Shown here piece by piece: positions 1 to 6,583 of a stretch of DNA of 7,856 bases. The DNA lies in assembly GCA_014379885.1 (NCBI GenBank), contig JACMKW010000350.1, positions 1-7,856 of the forward strand, read 5' to 3'. The stretch is from Rhizobacter sp. Lineage in GTDB: Bacteria > Pseudomonadota > Gammaproteobacteria > Burkholderiales > Burkholderiaceae. The notes under the pieces were generated by a model. The model worked only from the letters and a program-made list of their open reading frames with translations, was not told the DNA's origin and ran no database searches. The first letter of the stretch is position 1. Every line of letters begins with the position of its first letter. A program made the position numbers and the translations under genes.

Positions 1-598
1 GCGCCACCTCCTCAATGGCATGGGACACAAAGATAACCGGAATGCCGAATTTCTTTTGCAGCTGTTCGATGTAGGGAAATATCTCCCGCTTGCGCTCCAT
101 GTCCAGGCTGGCAAGCGGTTCGTCCATGAGGACAAGGCGGGGTGCGGAGAGCAGGGCCCGGCCGATGGCTACACGCTGGCGCTGCCCACCTGACAAGGCC
201 TTGGGCTTGCGAGCGAGTAAATGCGTGATCTGCAAGATCTCGGCAGCGCGGCCCACGGCCTGCTGCACTTCATGCTTGGACTGGCCGGCGAGCTTGAGCG
301 CAAAGCCCATGTTCTGGGCCACCGTCATGTGCGGGTAGAGCGCGTAGCTCTGGAACACCATGGCCACGCCTCGCTGGGCTGGCGGCACGTCGTTGATGAG
401 GTCGCCACCGATGCGGATGTCGCCTTCGGTGATGTCTTCCAGGCCCGCGATCATGCGCAGCAGCGTCGATTTGCCGCAGCCCGACGGGCCGACGAAGACG
501 CTGAACTCGCCGTCGGCGATGTCGAGGTCGATGCCGCGGATCACCTCGGCGTCGTTGTCGTAGCGCTTGTGGATGTTGCGCAGCGTGAGGGCGGCCAT
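1..598 (-). CDS. ABC transporter ATP-binding protein, 3' end beyond the window; hybrid-looking
   Basis: This is an ATPase subunit that would energise the sugar importer encoded upstream. The 199 visible residues contain Walker A GPSGCGKST (about 37-45), the Q-loop VFQSYALYPHMTV (81-93), the signature LSGGQRQRVAIGRAL (135-149), Walker B LVLMDEP with a D-loop (155-166), and the switch histidine in VSHAIEEV (191-198). The family is usually about 350-370 residues with a C-terminal regulatory domain, so the missing part is off-window. The ATG at 598 follows the GH1 stop by one base, and AAGGA at 612-608 is a well-placed ribosome binding site, so translation is probably coupled to GH1. The odd point is that residues 1-125 look UgpC/MalK-like, whereas from about 150 onward (PLASLD, ERKREIFPYIEQL, VSHAIEEV) it reads like ModC, and codon usage shifts at about the same place. 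The ABC ATPase call is certain. The sugar-import role is inferred from the N-terminal half and the operon. Confidence 0.93.
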   Translation of the reverse strand, partial: MAALTLRNIHKRYDNDAEVIRGIDLDIADGEFSVFVGPSGCGKSTLLRMIAGLEDITEGDIRIGGDLINDVPPAQRGVAMVFQSYALYPHMTVAQNMGFALKLAGQSKHEVQQAVGRAAEILQITHLLARKPKALSGGQRQRVAIGRALLSAPRLVLMDEPLASLDMERKREIFPYIEQLQKKFGIPVIFVSHAIEEVA

Positions 599-599
599 G

Positions 600-1904
600 T
601 CACCTGTTCCTTTGAATGAAGCTGCGGTACCAGCCCGCGCTGTCTTTCGGCGTTCGTGCCTGCGTTTCGTAGTCGACGTGAATCAAGCCGAAGCGCTTGT
701 CGTAGCCCGAGTTCCACTCGTAGTTGTCGAGCAGGCTCCAGTAGAAGAAGCCGCGCACATCGACGCCCTCTTGCATCGCCGCATGGATGGCGTCGAGGTG
801 GGTGCGCAGGTACTCGATGCGCGGCACATCGTTGACGCGGCCATTCACCAACACGTCGGCACTGGCGGTGCCGTTTTCGGTGATGTAGACCGGCGGCAGC
901 GTGTAGTCGCGGTTCACCTGCAGCAGCAACTCGGTGAGGCCCTGGGGGTAGTTCTCCCAGCCCATGTCGCTCGCACCGTGCAGGTTGGGCGCCGGGCGCG
1001 GCGGCTCTTCGCTGCTGGCCCAGATGCGGGTGTAGTAGTTGATGCCGAGGAAGTCGAGCGGCTGCGCGATCACCTCGAAATCGTTTTCATGAGCGACCGG
1101 ATAAAAGCTCACCCCGGGTGCCGTGGGATAGCGCTTGAGGAAGATCGGGTCCATGAACCAGCGCACGAAAAGCGCGTATTCGCGCTCGGCCAAGGCGGCG
1201 TCGGCCGCACTGGCCGTGGCGGGGGTGACCGATGACTGGTTGAGCACAATGCCAAGCGGCGTTTTCACGCCGCTGGCACGCAGCGCGAGCAACGCCTTGC
1301 CGTGCGAGAGCAGCAGGTGGTGCGCCACTTGAACCGCAAGCTGCGGATCGCGCGCGCCGGGTGCGAACTGGCCGATGCGGTGGCCCAGCTGCGCGGTGCA
1401 CCAGGGTTCGTTGTGCGTGCACAGCGTGGCCAGGCGGTCGCCCAGGCGCCGGCCCATCACTTCGGCGTAGTCGGCAAAACGGTCGGTGGTGTCGCGTGCG
1501 CCCCAGCCGCCCTCGTCTTGCAGCGCTTGCGGCAAATCCCAGTGGTAAAGCGTGGCGTGTGGCGCAATGCCCTTGGCCAGAAGGCCATCGACCAGGCGGT
1601 CGTAGAAGTCCAGCCCCTTCGTATTCCAAGCGCCCTTGCCGGTGGGCTGCACGCGTGGCCAAGCGATCGAAAAGCGGTAGGCGTCAACGCCCAGGCCGGC
1701 GATCAGCTCAATGTCTTGCGCGTAGCGGTGGTAGTGGTCGCAGGCCACGTCGCCGGTGTGCCCCTGGAAGGTGTTGCCGGGGGTGTGCGAGAAGGTGTCC
1801 CAGATCGACTTGCCGCGGCCGTCTTCGTTGGCCGCACCTTCGATCTGGTAGGCGCTGGTAGCGACGCCCCACACAAAGCCGGCAGGAAATTTCTGCTGAG
1901 TCAC
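600..1904 (-). CDS. Cytoplasmic beta-glucosidase, glycoside hydrolase family 1
   Basis: This retaining beta-glucosidase of 434 residues probably splits imported cellobiose or other beta-glucosides to glucose in the cytoplasm, as it has no signal peptide. It opens with the GH1 N-terminal signature FVWGVATSAYQIEG (10-23). The acid/base glutamate is E166 in THNEPW and the nucleophile is E343 in YITENG. Expected glycone-site residues are present: Q20, H121 (YHWDLP), N165, N289/Y290, W389 and E396-W397. Its length is normal for bacterial GH1. The start is a GTG at 1904, preceded by AAGGA (1917-1913) with an 8-nt spacer. Translation from there gives the normal family N-terminus. It lies 39 nt after the downstream permease gene and abuts the ATPase gene, so it is inside the transporter operon. 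Exact specificity (cellobiose, longer cellodextrins or other beta-glucosides) cannot be read from the sequence. Confidence 0.96.
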   Translation of the reverse strand: MTQQKFPAGFVWGVATSAYQIEGAANEDGRGKSIWDTFSHTPGNTFQGHTGDVACDHYHRYAQDIELIAGLGVDAYRFSIAWPRVQPTGKGAWNTKGLDFYDRLVDGLLAKGIAPHATLYHWDLPQALQDEGGWGARDTTDRFADYAEVMGRRLGDRLATLCTHNEPWCTAQLGHRIGQFAPGARDPQLAVQVAHHLLLSHGKALLALRASGVKTPLGIVLNQSSVTPATASAADAALAEREYALFVRWFMDPIFLKRYPTAPGVSFYPVAHENDFEVIAQPLDFLGINYYTRIWASSEEPPRPAPNLHGASDMGWENYPQGLTELLLQVNRDYTLPPVYITENGTASADVLVNGRVNDVPRIEYLRTHLDAIHAAMQEGVDVRGFFYWSLLDNYEWNSGYDKRFGLIHVDYETQARTPKDSAGWYRSFIQRNR

Positions 1905-1943
1905 GCGTCGAGTCCTTGAATGCTGATTTGATTGAAGAGGGGT

Positions 1944-2813
1944 TCAGGTCTTGACCGCACCAGCGGTCAAACCTTCGATGAGGCGGCGCGAGGCCAGCGC
2001 AAAAATCACGAGCAGCGGCAGCACCGCGATGGACGAACCCGCGCAGATGGCGCCCCAGGGCGTTTGTCCCGTGCCCTGCAACGAGCGAAGCGCGAGCGGC
2101 ACGGTGTACATCTCCATGTCGCGCATCACGATCAGCGGGCCCATGAAGTTGTTCCAGGAGCCGATGAAGGTCACGAGACCCAGCGTGCCCAACGCCGGCC
2201 CGATGAGCGGCAGCACGATGCGAAAGTAGATGCCGAACTCGCCGCAGCCGTCGATGCGTGCGGCGTCAAGCAGGTCACGCGGAATGGCCGAGGCGATGTA
2301 CTGGCGCATCATGAAAATGCCCAGTGCGCCGCAGGCCGCGGGCACGATCAGTGCCTTGGGCTGGTTCATCCAGCCGAGCCAGCTCATGGTGAGTGCGGTG
2401 GGGATCATGCCCACGAAGCTCGGCAGCAGCATGGTGCCCATCACGAACACGAACAGCTGCTTCTTGTAGCGGAACTCGAACATCGCGAACGCATAACCCG
2501 CGAGCGAACACAGCAGCAGGTTGGCAGCGGTGACGGCCAGCGCCACGTACAGGCTCCAGCTCAGGTTGTGCCAGAAATAGGGCAGACGCACGAGCAGCAG
2601 CTGCACGTTGTCAAGGAACGCGCTGCCGAACCACACGGGTGGCGGCAGCGAGAGGATCTCGCGGTCGGAATGCGTGGCAAACACGAACATGACATAGAAC
2701 GGCGCCAGCATGATCAGCGCGCCGCCCAGCACGATGGCGTAAGCAATGAGCTGGCTCATGCCAACCCGTTTGGCGTTGCGCGTGTGCGAGGCGGTGCTCA
2801 GGATTGCGTTCAT
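1944..2813 (-). CDS. Carbohydrate ABC transporter permease, MalG-like (CUT1)
   Basis: This is an inner-membrane permease subunit of 289 residues, the second of the pair. About six hydrophobic segments are visible, near 22-45, 84-107, 118-140, 154-172, 207-229 and 258-275. The cytoplasmic EAA loop that docks on the ATPase is DAARIDGCGEFGIYFRIVLP (183-202), with the conserved G and the following LP. It is followed by the SWNNFMGPL stretch (219-227) typical of MalG-type subunits. The C-terminus (RRLIEGLTAGAVKT) is also typical of this family, in which a Gly-rich tail ends the protein. The start ATG overlaps the upstream permease stop as ATGA, so the two are translationally coupled and probably made in equal amounts. 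The substrate is inferred from the neighbouring GH1 and GH5 genes to be a beta-linked gluco-oligosaccharide. Confidence 0.95.
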   Translation of the reverse strand: MNAILSTASHTRNAKRVGMSQLIAYAIVLGGALIMLAPFYVMFVFATHSDREILSLPPPVWFGSAFLDNVQLLLVRLPYFWHNLSWSLYVALAVTAANLLLCSLAGYAFAMFEFRYKKQLFVFVMGTMLLPSFVGMIPTALTMSWLGWMNQPKALIVPAACGALGIFMMRQYIASAIPRDLLDAARIDGCGEFGIYFRIVLPLIGPALGTLGLVTFIGSWNNFMGPLIVMRDMEMYTVPLALRSLQGTGQTPWGAICAGSSIAVLPLLVIFALASRRLIEGLTAGAVKT

Positions 2814-3805
2814 GACGAGCGTTCTTCGCGTTGGCCCAGCACGCGGTTGTTGAGCCAGGTCATGGCAGCGATCAGCATGAACAGCAGCCAGGCGATGCTC
2901 GAGGCGGTGCCGAAGTCACCGTCGATGAAGGCGGTGGCGTACATGTGCATCGCCGCCGTCTTGCCGGCCTGGTCGAGCCCGCCGGTGCCACCGGTCAAGA
3001 TGAAAGGCTCTTCGAACAGCTGCAGGTTGCCGATGATGGTGAGCGTGACGGCAAAGAAGATCATCGGCCGCAGCAGCGGCAGCACCAAGTGTCGGAACTG
3101 CTGGCCGGGCTTGGCGCCATCCATGGTGGCGGCTTCGAACAGGTCTTTCGGAATGGTCTGGATGGCCGACAGGTAGAGCACGGTGTTCCAGCCGACGTAG
3201 CGCCAGAACACCACGAAGGAGATCATCCATTTGGTGTACTGCGGCTGGCCCCAGTCGATGGGGAGCGTCGACAGGAACCAGCTGAAGACCGGCCACTGCG
3301 CCAGCGAAGTGATGGTGGCGTTGACCACACCGAAATCACGCGAGAAAAGAGTTGAGAACACCAGCGAGATGGCGACGCTGGAGGTGATGAAGGGCAGGAA
3401 GTAGATGCCCGTGACCGCGTTGCGCCAGCGGCCGAAACCGCGGTGCAAGAAGTACGCAAGCGGCAGCGCCACCGCGTGCTGCGGCACACCCGAGACGAGC
3501 GCCATCCAGATCGTGTTGTAGAGCGACTTGTGGAACCAGTCGTCGTTGGTGATGACGTAGATGTAGTTTTCCAGGCCCACCCAGTTCATGGCCGCAAGGC
3601 CGGCCGCCGGCTCCCAGCGGTGGAACGACAGGTAGATGGAGAACAACAACGGGAACAGGCCGAACACGCAGAACAGCACGAAGAACGGGCTGATGAACAC
3701 GTAGGGCGCCACGTCGCGAAAGCTCAGGCGCTTCTTGCGCCGCGGCGGGTGAGCCACGGCGCTGATGGGCGCTTGCGGGGTCAGAGGTTCAGACATGGCC
3801 TGCAT
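2810..3805 (-). CDS. Carbohydrate ABC transporter permease, MalF/UgpA-like (CUT1)
   Basis: This is the first permease subunit, 331 residues. A basic cytoplasmic N-terminus (PPRRKKR, 20-26) precedes the first membrane span (about 34-60). Further spans lie near 98-120, 131-152, 193-213, 247-264 and 298-317. The EAA loop is EAATMDGAKPGQQFRHLVLP (224-243), a good match to the family, followed by LLRPM. The FEEPFILTGGTGG segment (264-276) is characteristic of MalF-type sugar permeases. Two starts are possible, ATG at 3805 or ATG at 3796 (MSEPLTPQ). Neither has a strong ribosome binding site, so the upstream one is given only because it is the longer reading. The gene is separated from the binding-protein gene by 158 nt carrying a REP-like element, and it overlaps the next permease by 4 nt. 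Confidence 0.95.
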   Translation of the reverse strand: MQAMSEPLTPQAPISAVAHPPRRKKRLSFRDVAPYVFISPFFVLFCVFGLFPLLFSIYLSFHRWEPAAGLAAMNWVGLENYIYVITNDDWFHKSLYNTIWMALVSGVPQHAVALPLAYFLHRGFGRWRNAVTGIYFLPFITSSVAISLVFSTLFSRDFGVVNATITSLAQWPVFSWFLSTLPIDWGQPQYTKWMISFVVFWRYVGWNTVLYLSAIQTIPKDLFEAATMDGAKPGQQFRHLVLPLLRPMIFFAVTLTIIGNLQLFEEPFILTGGTGGLDQAGKTAAMHMYATAFIDGDFGTASSIAWLLFMLIAAMTWLNNRVLGQREERSS

Positions 3806-3847
3806 GATGGTGCTTCAACGGCTTTCTGGGTCTCGGAACTTGCCTGT

Positions 3848-3949
3848 GTCATCCCGACGCACGTCGGGATCCACAGCACGACGGCCGCGGGGAGCCAGCG
3901 AGCGACGGTGCTCTTGTCATCGGTGGATCCCGGCTTTCGCCGGGATGAC
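3848..3949. repeat. REP/BIME-like paired hairpin element between binding-protein and permease genes
   Basis: Two 27-bp units in inverted orientation lie at 3848-3874 and 3923-3949. Unit 1 is GTCAT, then stem CCCGAC/GTCGGG with loop GCAC (3853-3868), then ATCCAC. Unit 2 is GTGGAT, then stem CCCGGC/GCCGGG with loop TTTC (3929-3944), then ATGAC. The outer ends are also complementary, since GTCATCCCG pairs with CGGGATGAC and CGGGATCCAC with GTGGATCCCG, so the pair can form either two small hairpins or one large one. The 48-nt middle is GC-rich and unremarkable. I recognise the GTCATCCCG...CGGGATCCA style as a dispersed intergenic repeat of proteobacteria. Copy number elsewhere cannot be seen here. 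Its position after the binding-protein gene suggests a role in mRNA 3'-end stability. Confidence 0.85.
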
Positions 3950-3963
3950 CGACCGCCTCTTGA

Positions 3964-5226
3964 TCAGCGGCGAACGCGCTTCTTCAACTGCGCTTGCGCG
4001 TCGGCCAGGGCGGTCTTGATGTCCTTGCCCTGCTCCAGCACCTTGTCGAGCTCGGCGTTGACCACGTCGTTGGCAACAGGGTCGTACTTGTCGACGGCAA
4101 TCGCCTGGATCTTGTCAGCCGCCACCTTCCACAGCTGGCGTGCCTTCTGGCCACCCAGGTACTCGATGGGTTCATCGAGGAAGGGGTCGTTCTGCGCGTC
4201 CACCAGCGCCGGGAAAGCATCGAGCTTGCGGAAGGCTTCGAGCTGCATTTCCTTGTTCAAACTCATGAACTGGATGAACTCCCAGGCCGCGGCCTTGTTC
4301 TGTGCCTTCTTCGGAATGGCATAGAACGAGCCACCCCAATAACCGAAGGCACCGTTGGGCAATTGCGCCGAGCGCCACTTGCCTTTGGAGTCGGTGGCGA
4401 GCCAGTTGTTGAGGTGGCCGGCCAGCCAGGCACCCATCATTTGCGAGGCAATCTTGTCGCGCTTGAAGCCTTCGCTCCACTCGGGCGACCAGGCGTTGAT
4501 CTTGCCGTCGATGCCTGCCACACGTGCGGCCTTGGCGAGCTCGAAGGCCTTCTGGAAGCGCGGCGTGGTGACCAGCGGTGCGCCCTTCTTGTCGAAGTAA
4601 ATGCCTTCGCCGTCTTTCAGGCCGGAGCGGATGTAGATGTCCTTGATGTCGACCGCGTTGCCCAGCATGTAGGCGCCGGTGGCGGCTTTCACTTTCTTGC
4701 CGGCCTCGATGTACGACTCCCAGCTCTTGGTGAGATCGGCGTCCGTCACACCCGCCTTGTCGGTCAGGTCCTTGCGATAGAACATCGCGCCCGGGCCGAT
4801 GTCGGCCGGCATGCCGGCCAGTGCGCCAGTGCCGCTCATGCCTTGCGGGATGGTGAACTTGGCGAGCTTGGCGCGGTGTTGCAGCGCGTTATACGGCGCC
4901 TTGCCGAGGTCTTCAAGGCCGCCCGATTCGGCGAACTTGCCGATGAAGCCGTTGTCGACGGCCATCACGTCGGGCAGGTTGGCGCCGGTGGCCAGCGCCG
5001 TGGTCATCGCGGTGTGGTGGTCGGCGTAGGCCAGGCTGGCCAACTTGATCTCCACCTCGGGGTGCAGCTTCTTGTACAGCGGGATGGCGGCTTTGACGGC
5101 ACGGTCGAAGTCGGGGAACGAGGCCACGGTGAGGGTGGTCGTGGTTTGGGCGTGGGCGCCCGTGGTGGCCAGAGCCGCCACCAGGGTGGCCACGGCCAGC
5201 ATCAGGGGTTTGATCAGGTTCTTCAT
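3964..5226 (-). CDS. Periplasmic sugar-binding protein of the ABC importer (extracellular solute-binding family 1)
   Basis: This 420-residue protein probably captures oligosaccharides in the periplasm and delivers them to the two permeases. It begins with a clear Sec signal peptide: the MKNLIK basic end, a hydrophobic core to about 20, and likely cleavage at AHA|Q (26/27). There is no lipobox cysteine, as expected for a free periplasmic protein in a Gram-negative. Family features include the first lobe (TTLTVASFPDF, about 30-40), LPDVMAVDNGFIGKFAESGGL (84-104, the usual PDV-hydrophobic patch), the crossover GPGAMFYRKDLTDKAGV (144-160), and WGGSFYAIPKKAQNKAAAW (297-315). Several tryptophans (W246, W250, W267, W275, W297) could stack on sugar rings. 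AGGAG at 5237-5233 lies 6 nt before the ATG and supports the start. It is the first gene of the transporter operon. The ligand is inferred, not read from the sequence. Confidence 0.95.
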   Translation of the reverse strand: MKNLIKPLMLAVATLVAALATTGAHAQTTTTLTVASFPDFDRAVKAAIPLYKKLHPEVEIKLASLAYADHHTAMTTALATGANLPDVMAVDNGFIGKFAESGGLEDLGKAPYNALQHRAKLAKFTIPQGMSGTGALAGMPADIGPGAMFYRKDLTDKAGVTDADLTKSWESYIEAGKKVKAATGAYMLGNAVDIKDIYIRSGLKDGEGIYFDKKGAPLVTTPRFQKAFELAKAARVAGIDGKINAWSPEWSEGFKRDKIASQMMGAWLAGHLNNWLATDSKGKWRSAQLPNGAFGYWGGSFYAIPKKAQNKAAAWEFIQFMSLNKEMQLEAFRKLDAFPALVDAQNDPFLDEPIEYLGGQKARQLWKVAADKIQAIAVDKYDPVANDVVNAELDKVLEQGKDIKTALADAQAQLKKRVRR

Positions 5227-5270
5227 GGGTGTCTCCTCGTCATTCTGGACGTATGGGTCGATGCTATTTC

Positions 5271-5284
5271 TGACATCGTTTTCA
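5271..5284. promoter_or_regulatory. Auxiliary LacI-family operator in the leader
   Basis: The 14 bases TGACATCGTTTTCA match the better palindrome at 5419-5432 (TGAAATCGATTTCA) at 12 of 14 positions. The site lies about 45 bp upstream of the binding-protein start, inside the predicted leader. Its centre is 148 bp from the main operator, close to 14 helical turns at 10.5 bp per turn, so both sites would face the same side of the DNA. On the minus strand it is flanked by TTGTGA and TAGCAT-like boxes only 15 nt apart, a poor alternative promoter that would be covered by the operator. Confidence 0.55.
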
Positions 5285-5318
5285 CAAATGAGCGCACGTG
5301 TAACTTCATCACATGCTC

Positions 5319-5380
5319 CACCGGGAATGCCAGCCCGGTGTAAAGCTGCCTATAAGGGTTGATTCACCCTTGTGGGCAGC
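5319..5380 (-). other. Two adjacent hairpins in the long 5' leader of the transporter operon
   Basis: Two stem-loops separated by 4 nt would form in the RNA. Hairpin 1 (5345-5380) pairs GCTGCC with GGCAGC, has a symmetrical 3/3 internal loop, then pairs AAGGGT with ACCCTT around a 6-nt loop. Hairpin 2 (5319-5340) pairs CACCGGG with CCCGGTG around an 8-nt loop. Neither is followed by a U-run, so they are not classical intrinsic terminators. If the promoter at 5444-5472 is correct, they sit within a leader of about 210 nt. I do not recognise a known riboswitch. Roles in mRNA stability, attenuation or protein binding are all possible. Confidence 0.6.
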
Positions 5381-5418
5381 ACTGCGCTGGTCTGGCTTGG
5401 CCGTAATTCGATTTCTTG

Positions 5419-5432
5419 TGAAATCGATTTCA
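5419..5432. promoter_or_regulatory. Main LacI-family operator of the transporter operon
   Basis: TGAAATCGATTTCA is a perfect 14-bp palindrome, extended to a perfect 16 bp by G at 5418 and C at 5433. The TGAAA..CG..TTTCA shape with a central CG is typical of LacI/GalR-family operators. It begins about 5 bp beyond the predicted transcription start of the promoter at 5444-5472, so a bound repressor would block initiation or early elongation. The obvious candidate ligand is the LacI-type protein encoded at 6682-7722. Confidence 0.8.
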
Positions 5433-5443
5433 CGATGAGGCGT

Positions 5444-5472
5444 ATTTCATCGCCCGGCTTGGCGGGTGTCAA
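5444..5472 (-). promoter_or_regulatory. Predicted sigma-70 promoter of the binding-protein/permease/GH1/ATPase operon
   Basis: On the minus strand a perfect -35 box TTGACA (5472-5467) is followed by a 17-nt spacer and TGAAAT (5449-5444), which matches the -10 consensus at 4 of 6 positions. Transcription would start near 5437, just ahead of the operator at 5432. The -10 box also lies in an inverted repeat, CGATGA/TCATCG (5433-5452), which could give further protein contacts. The promoter lies about 48 nt after the GH5 stop. No clear terminator is visible between them, so read-through from GH5 is possible. Confidence 0.6.
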
Positions 5473-5520
5473 CACGGGAAACCCGAAAAGGTGGGAAACC
5501 TAGGGAAAGTACGGGCCCGG

Positions 5521-6546
5521 CTATTTGGGTAGCAAGGTGCGCAACAAGGACTCGCGCCATTGCAAGGAGCGCGGCTCCAACACACCGAAGCTCGACGCCA
5601 GCTCCCAGTAACCCCAGCTGAAACCACGCGCTTCGGCCTGCTCGCGCACGGCTTTCGTCCAGGCCAGGCGGGTGGCGTCGTCCGCACGCGAGTAGACGCC
5701 GAACTCGCCCAGGTAGATGGGCCGCTGCTCGCGCCGAGCCCAGTCGGCCACGCCGTCGAAAGCTTCTTTCAGGCGCCGCGTCTCGGTCGGCGTGCCGCGC
5801 CAGGTCGTACCCAGCCAGGCACTCGCGCCATTCACCCACTCGGCGCCCTGGTGGGTCACTTCCATCGGCTCGTAGTAGTGGAAGGTGGCGATGAGGTTGC
5901 GGTCCTCGCGCGGCAAGGCCAGGCTGGCGAGCATTTGGCGGCTGTTCCAGTCAGCGCCGCCGACGATCAGCGTGCGCTGCGGGTTGCTGGCGCGAATGAC
6001 CGGCAGCACAGCAGCCAGAGCGCGGTTCCACAGAGCTTGTGTGAGCGCGCGGCTGGGCTCGTTGAGCACCTCGAACATCACCGTGGCCGGCGCGTCGCGG
6101 TAGTGCTCGGCCACCTGCTTCCACACCGCCACAAAACGGGCCTGCTCGGTCTCAGGCTCGCTCATCATCGAAGCGTAGTTGTGCATGTCGAGGATGACGG
6201 CCAGGCCGTGGGCTTGCGCCAGCTTCAGCACCTCGTCGACCCGCTCGAAGAACGCTGGATCGATGGCATGGGGCGGTGGGTAGCTGGCGCGCGAATCCCA
6301 GCGGATGGGCAAGCGGATGGCCGTGAAGCCAGCCTTGGCCGTGAGCGCAACAAACTCATCGCGCAAGGCCGGGCCGCCCATGCCTTCGCGAGGGTGGTCG
6401 AGCATGTTGCCGAAGTTGATGCTGCGCGCCAGCAAGCGGTTGCAGCTCTCGGCACGCGCCTGCGGCGGTTGCTCGAAGTTGCAGGCCTGCGCGCCAGTGG
6501 CGGCCAGGGCGAAGGCTGCGGCAAGGGCAGCAAAAGAGGTGCGCAT
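5521..6546 (-). CDS. Secreted glycoside hydrolase family 5 (endoglucanase-like)
   Basis: This retaining endo-acting glycanase of 341 residues probably acts on cellulose-like or other beta-glucan outside the cytoplasm. The signal peptide runs to about residue 21 (AQA|C). The catalytic (beta/alpha)8 domain shows SINFGNML (42-49), IRLPIRW (77-83, with the conserved Arg R78), DMHNY (120-124), the acid/base E163 in VLNEPS, H223 and Y225 in TFHYYEP, the nucleophile E281 in YLGEFG, and W314 in YWEL. There is no carbohydrate-binding module. The only two cysteines, C22 and C35, flank the N-terminal loop and may form a disulfide. GGAG at 6557-6554 with a 7-nt spacer supports the ATG at 6546. It is divergent from the LacI-type gene with an operator between them. 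GH5 also contains mannanases and other specificities, so the endoglucanase call rests on context. Confidence 0.92.
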   Translation of the reverse strand: MRTSFAALAAAFALAATGAQACNFEQPPQARAESCNRLLARSINFGNMLDHPREGMGGPALRDEFVALTAKAGFTAIRLPIRWDSRASYPPPHAIDPAFFERVDEVLKLAQAHGLAVILDMHNYASMMSEPETEQARFVAVWKQVAEHYRDAPATVMFEVLNEPSRALTQALWNRALAAVLPVIRASNPQRTLIVGGADWNSRQMLASLALPREDRNLIATFHYYEPMEVTHQGAEWVNGASAWLGTTWRGTPTETRRLKEAFDGVADWARREQRPIYLGEFGVYSRADDATRLAWTKAVREQAEARGFSWGYWELASSFGVLEPRSLQWRESLLRTLLPK

Positions 6547-6568
6547 GAGACGTCTCCGGTGGGGACTG

Positions 6569-6582
6569 GGCGAAGGTTCGCC
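6569..6582. repeat. Short inverted repeat in the GH5 leader, next to the operator
   Basis: GGCGAA and TTCGCC are separated by 2 nt and end one base before the operator at 6584. In the GH5 transcript the repeat would lie 12 nt before the ribosome binding site. It may be a small leader hairpin or an additional protein half-site pair. The sequence alone does not decide. Confidence 0.4.
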
Positions 6583-6583
6583 T

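Noticed and set aside
1932..3176. Plus-strand open frame of 414 codons
   Set aside because: It is antisense to both permease genes. The translation is His/Gln/Arg-rich and repetitive, with no domain, as expected for a shadow frame.
3848..3949. Intrinsic terminator for the binding-protein gene
   Set aside because: The stems lack a U-run on either strand, and the paired inverted units fit a REP-like repeat better. Permease genes of the same operon follow on the same strand.
5295..5312. CRP-like TGTGA half-site on the minus strand
   Set aside because: The second half (TACAC) does not match TCACA at the required spacing. Only one half-site is credible.
3994..5343. Plus-strand open frame of 449 codons
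   Set aside because: It is antisense to the binding-protein gene. Its Val/Gly/His-rich translation mirrors the codons of the real gene and carries no motif.
5335..5346. lac-like TTTACA -35 box on the minus strand in the leader
   Set aside because: No acceptable -10 box lies 16-18 nt downstream, and the TTGACA promoter further upstream fits the main operator much better.
5476..5508. Three GGGAAA motifs between GH5 and the promoter
   Set aside because: The spacings of 17 and 10 bp are irregular and the motif is short, so chance is a fair explanation.
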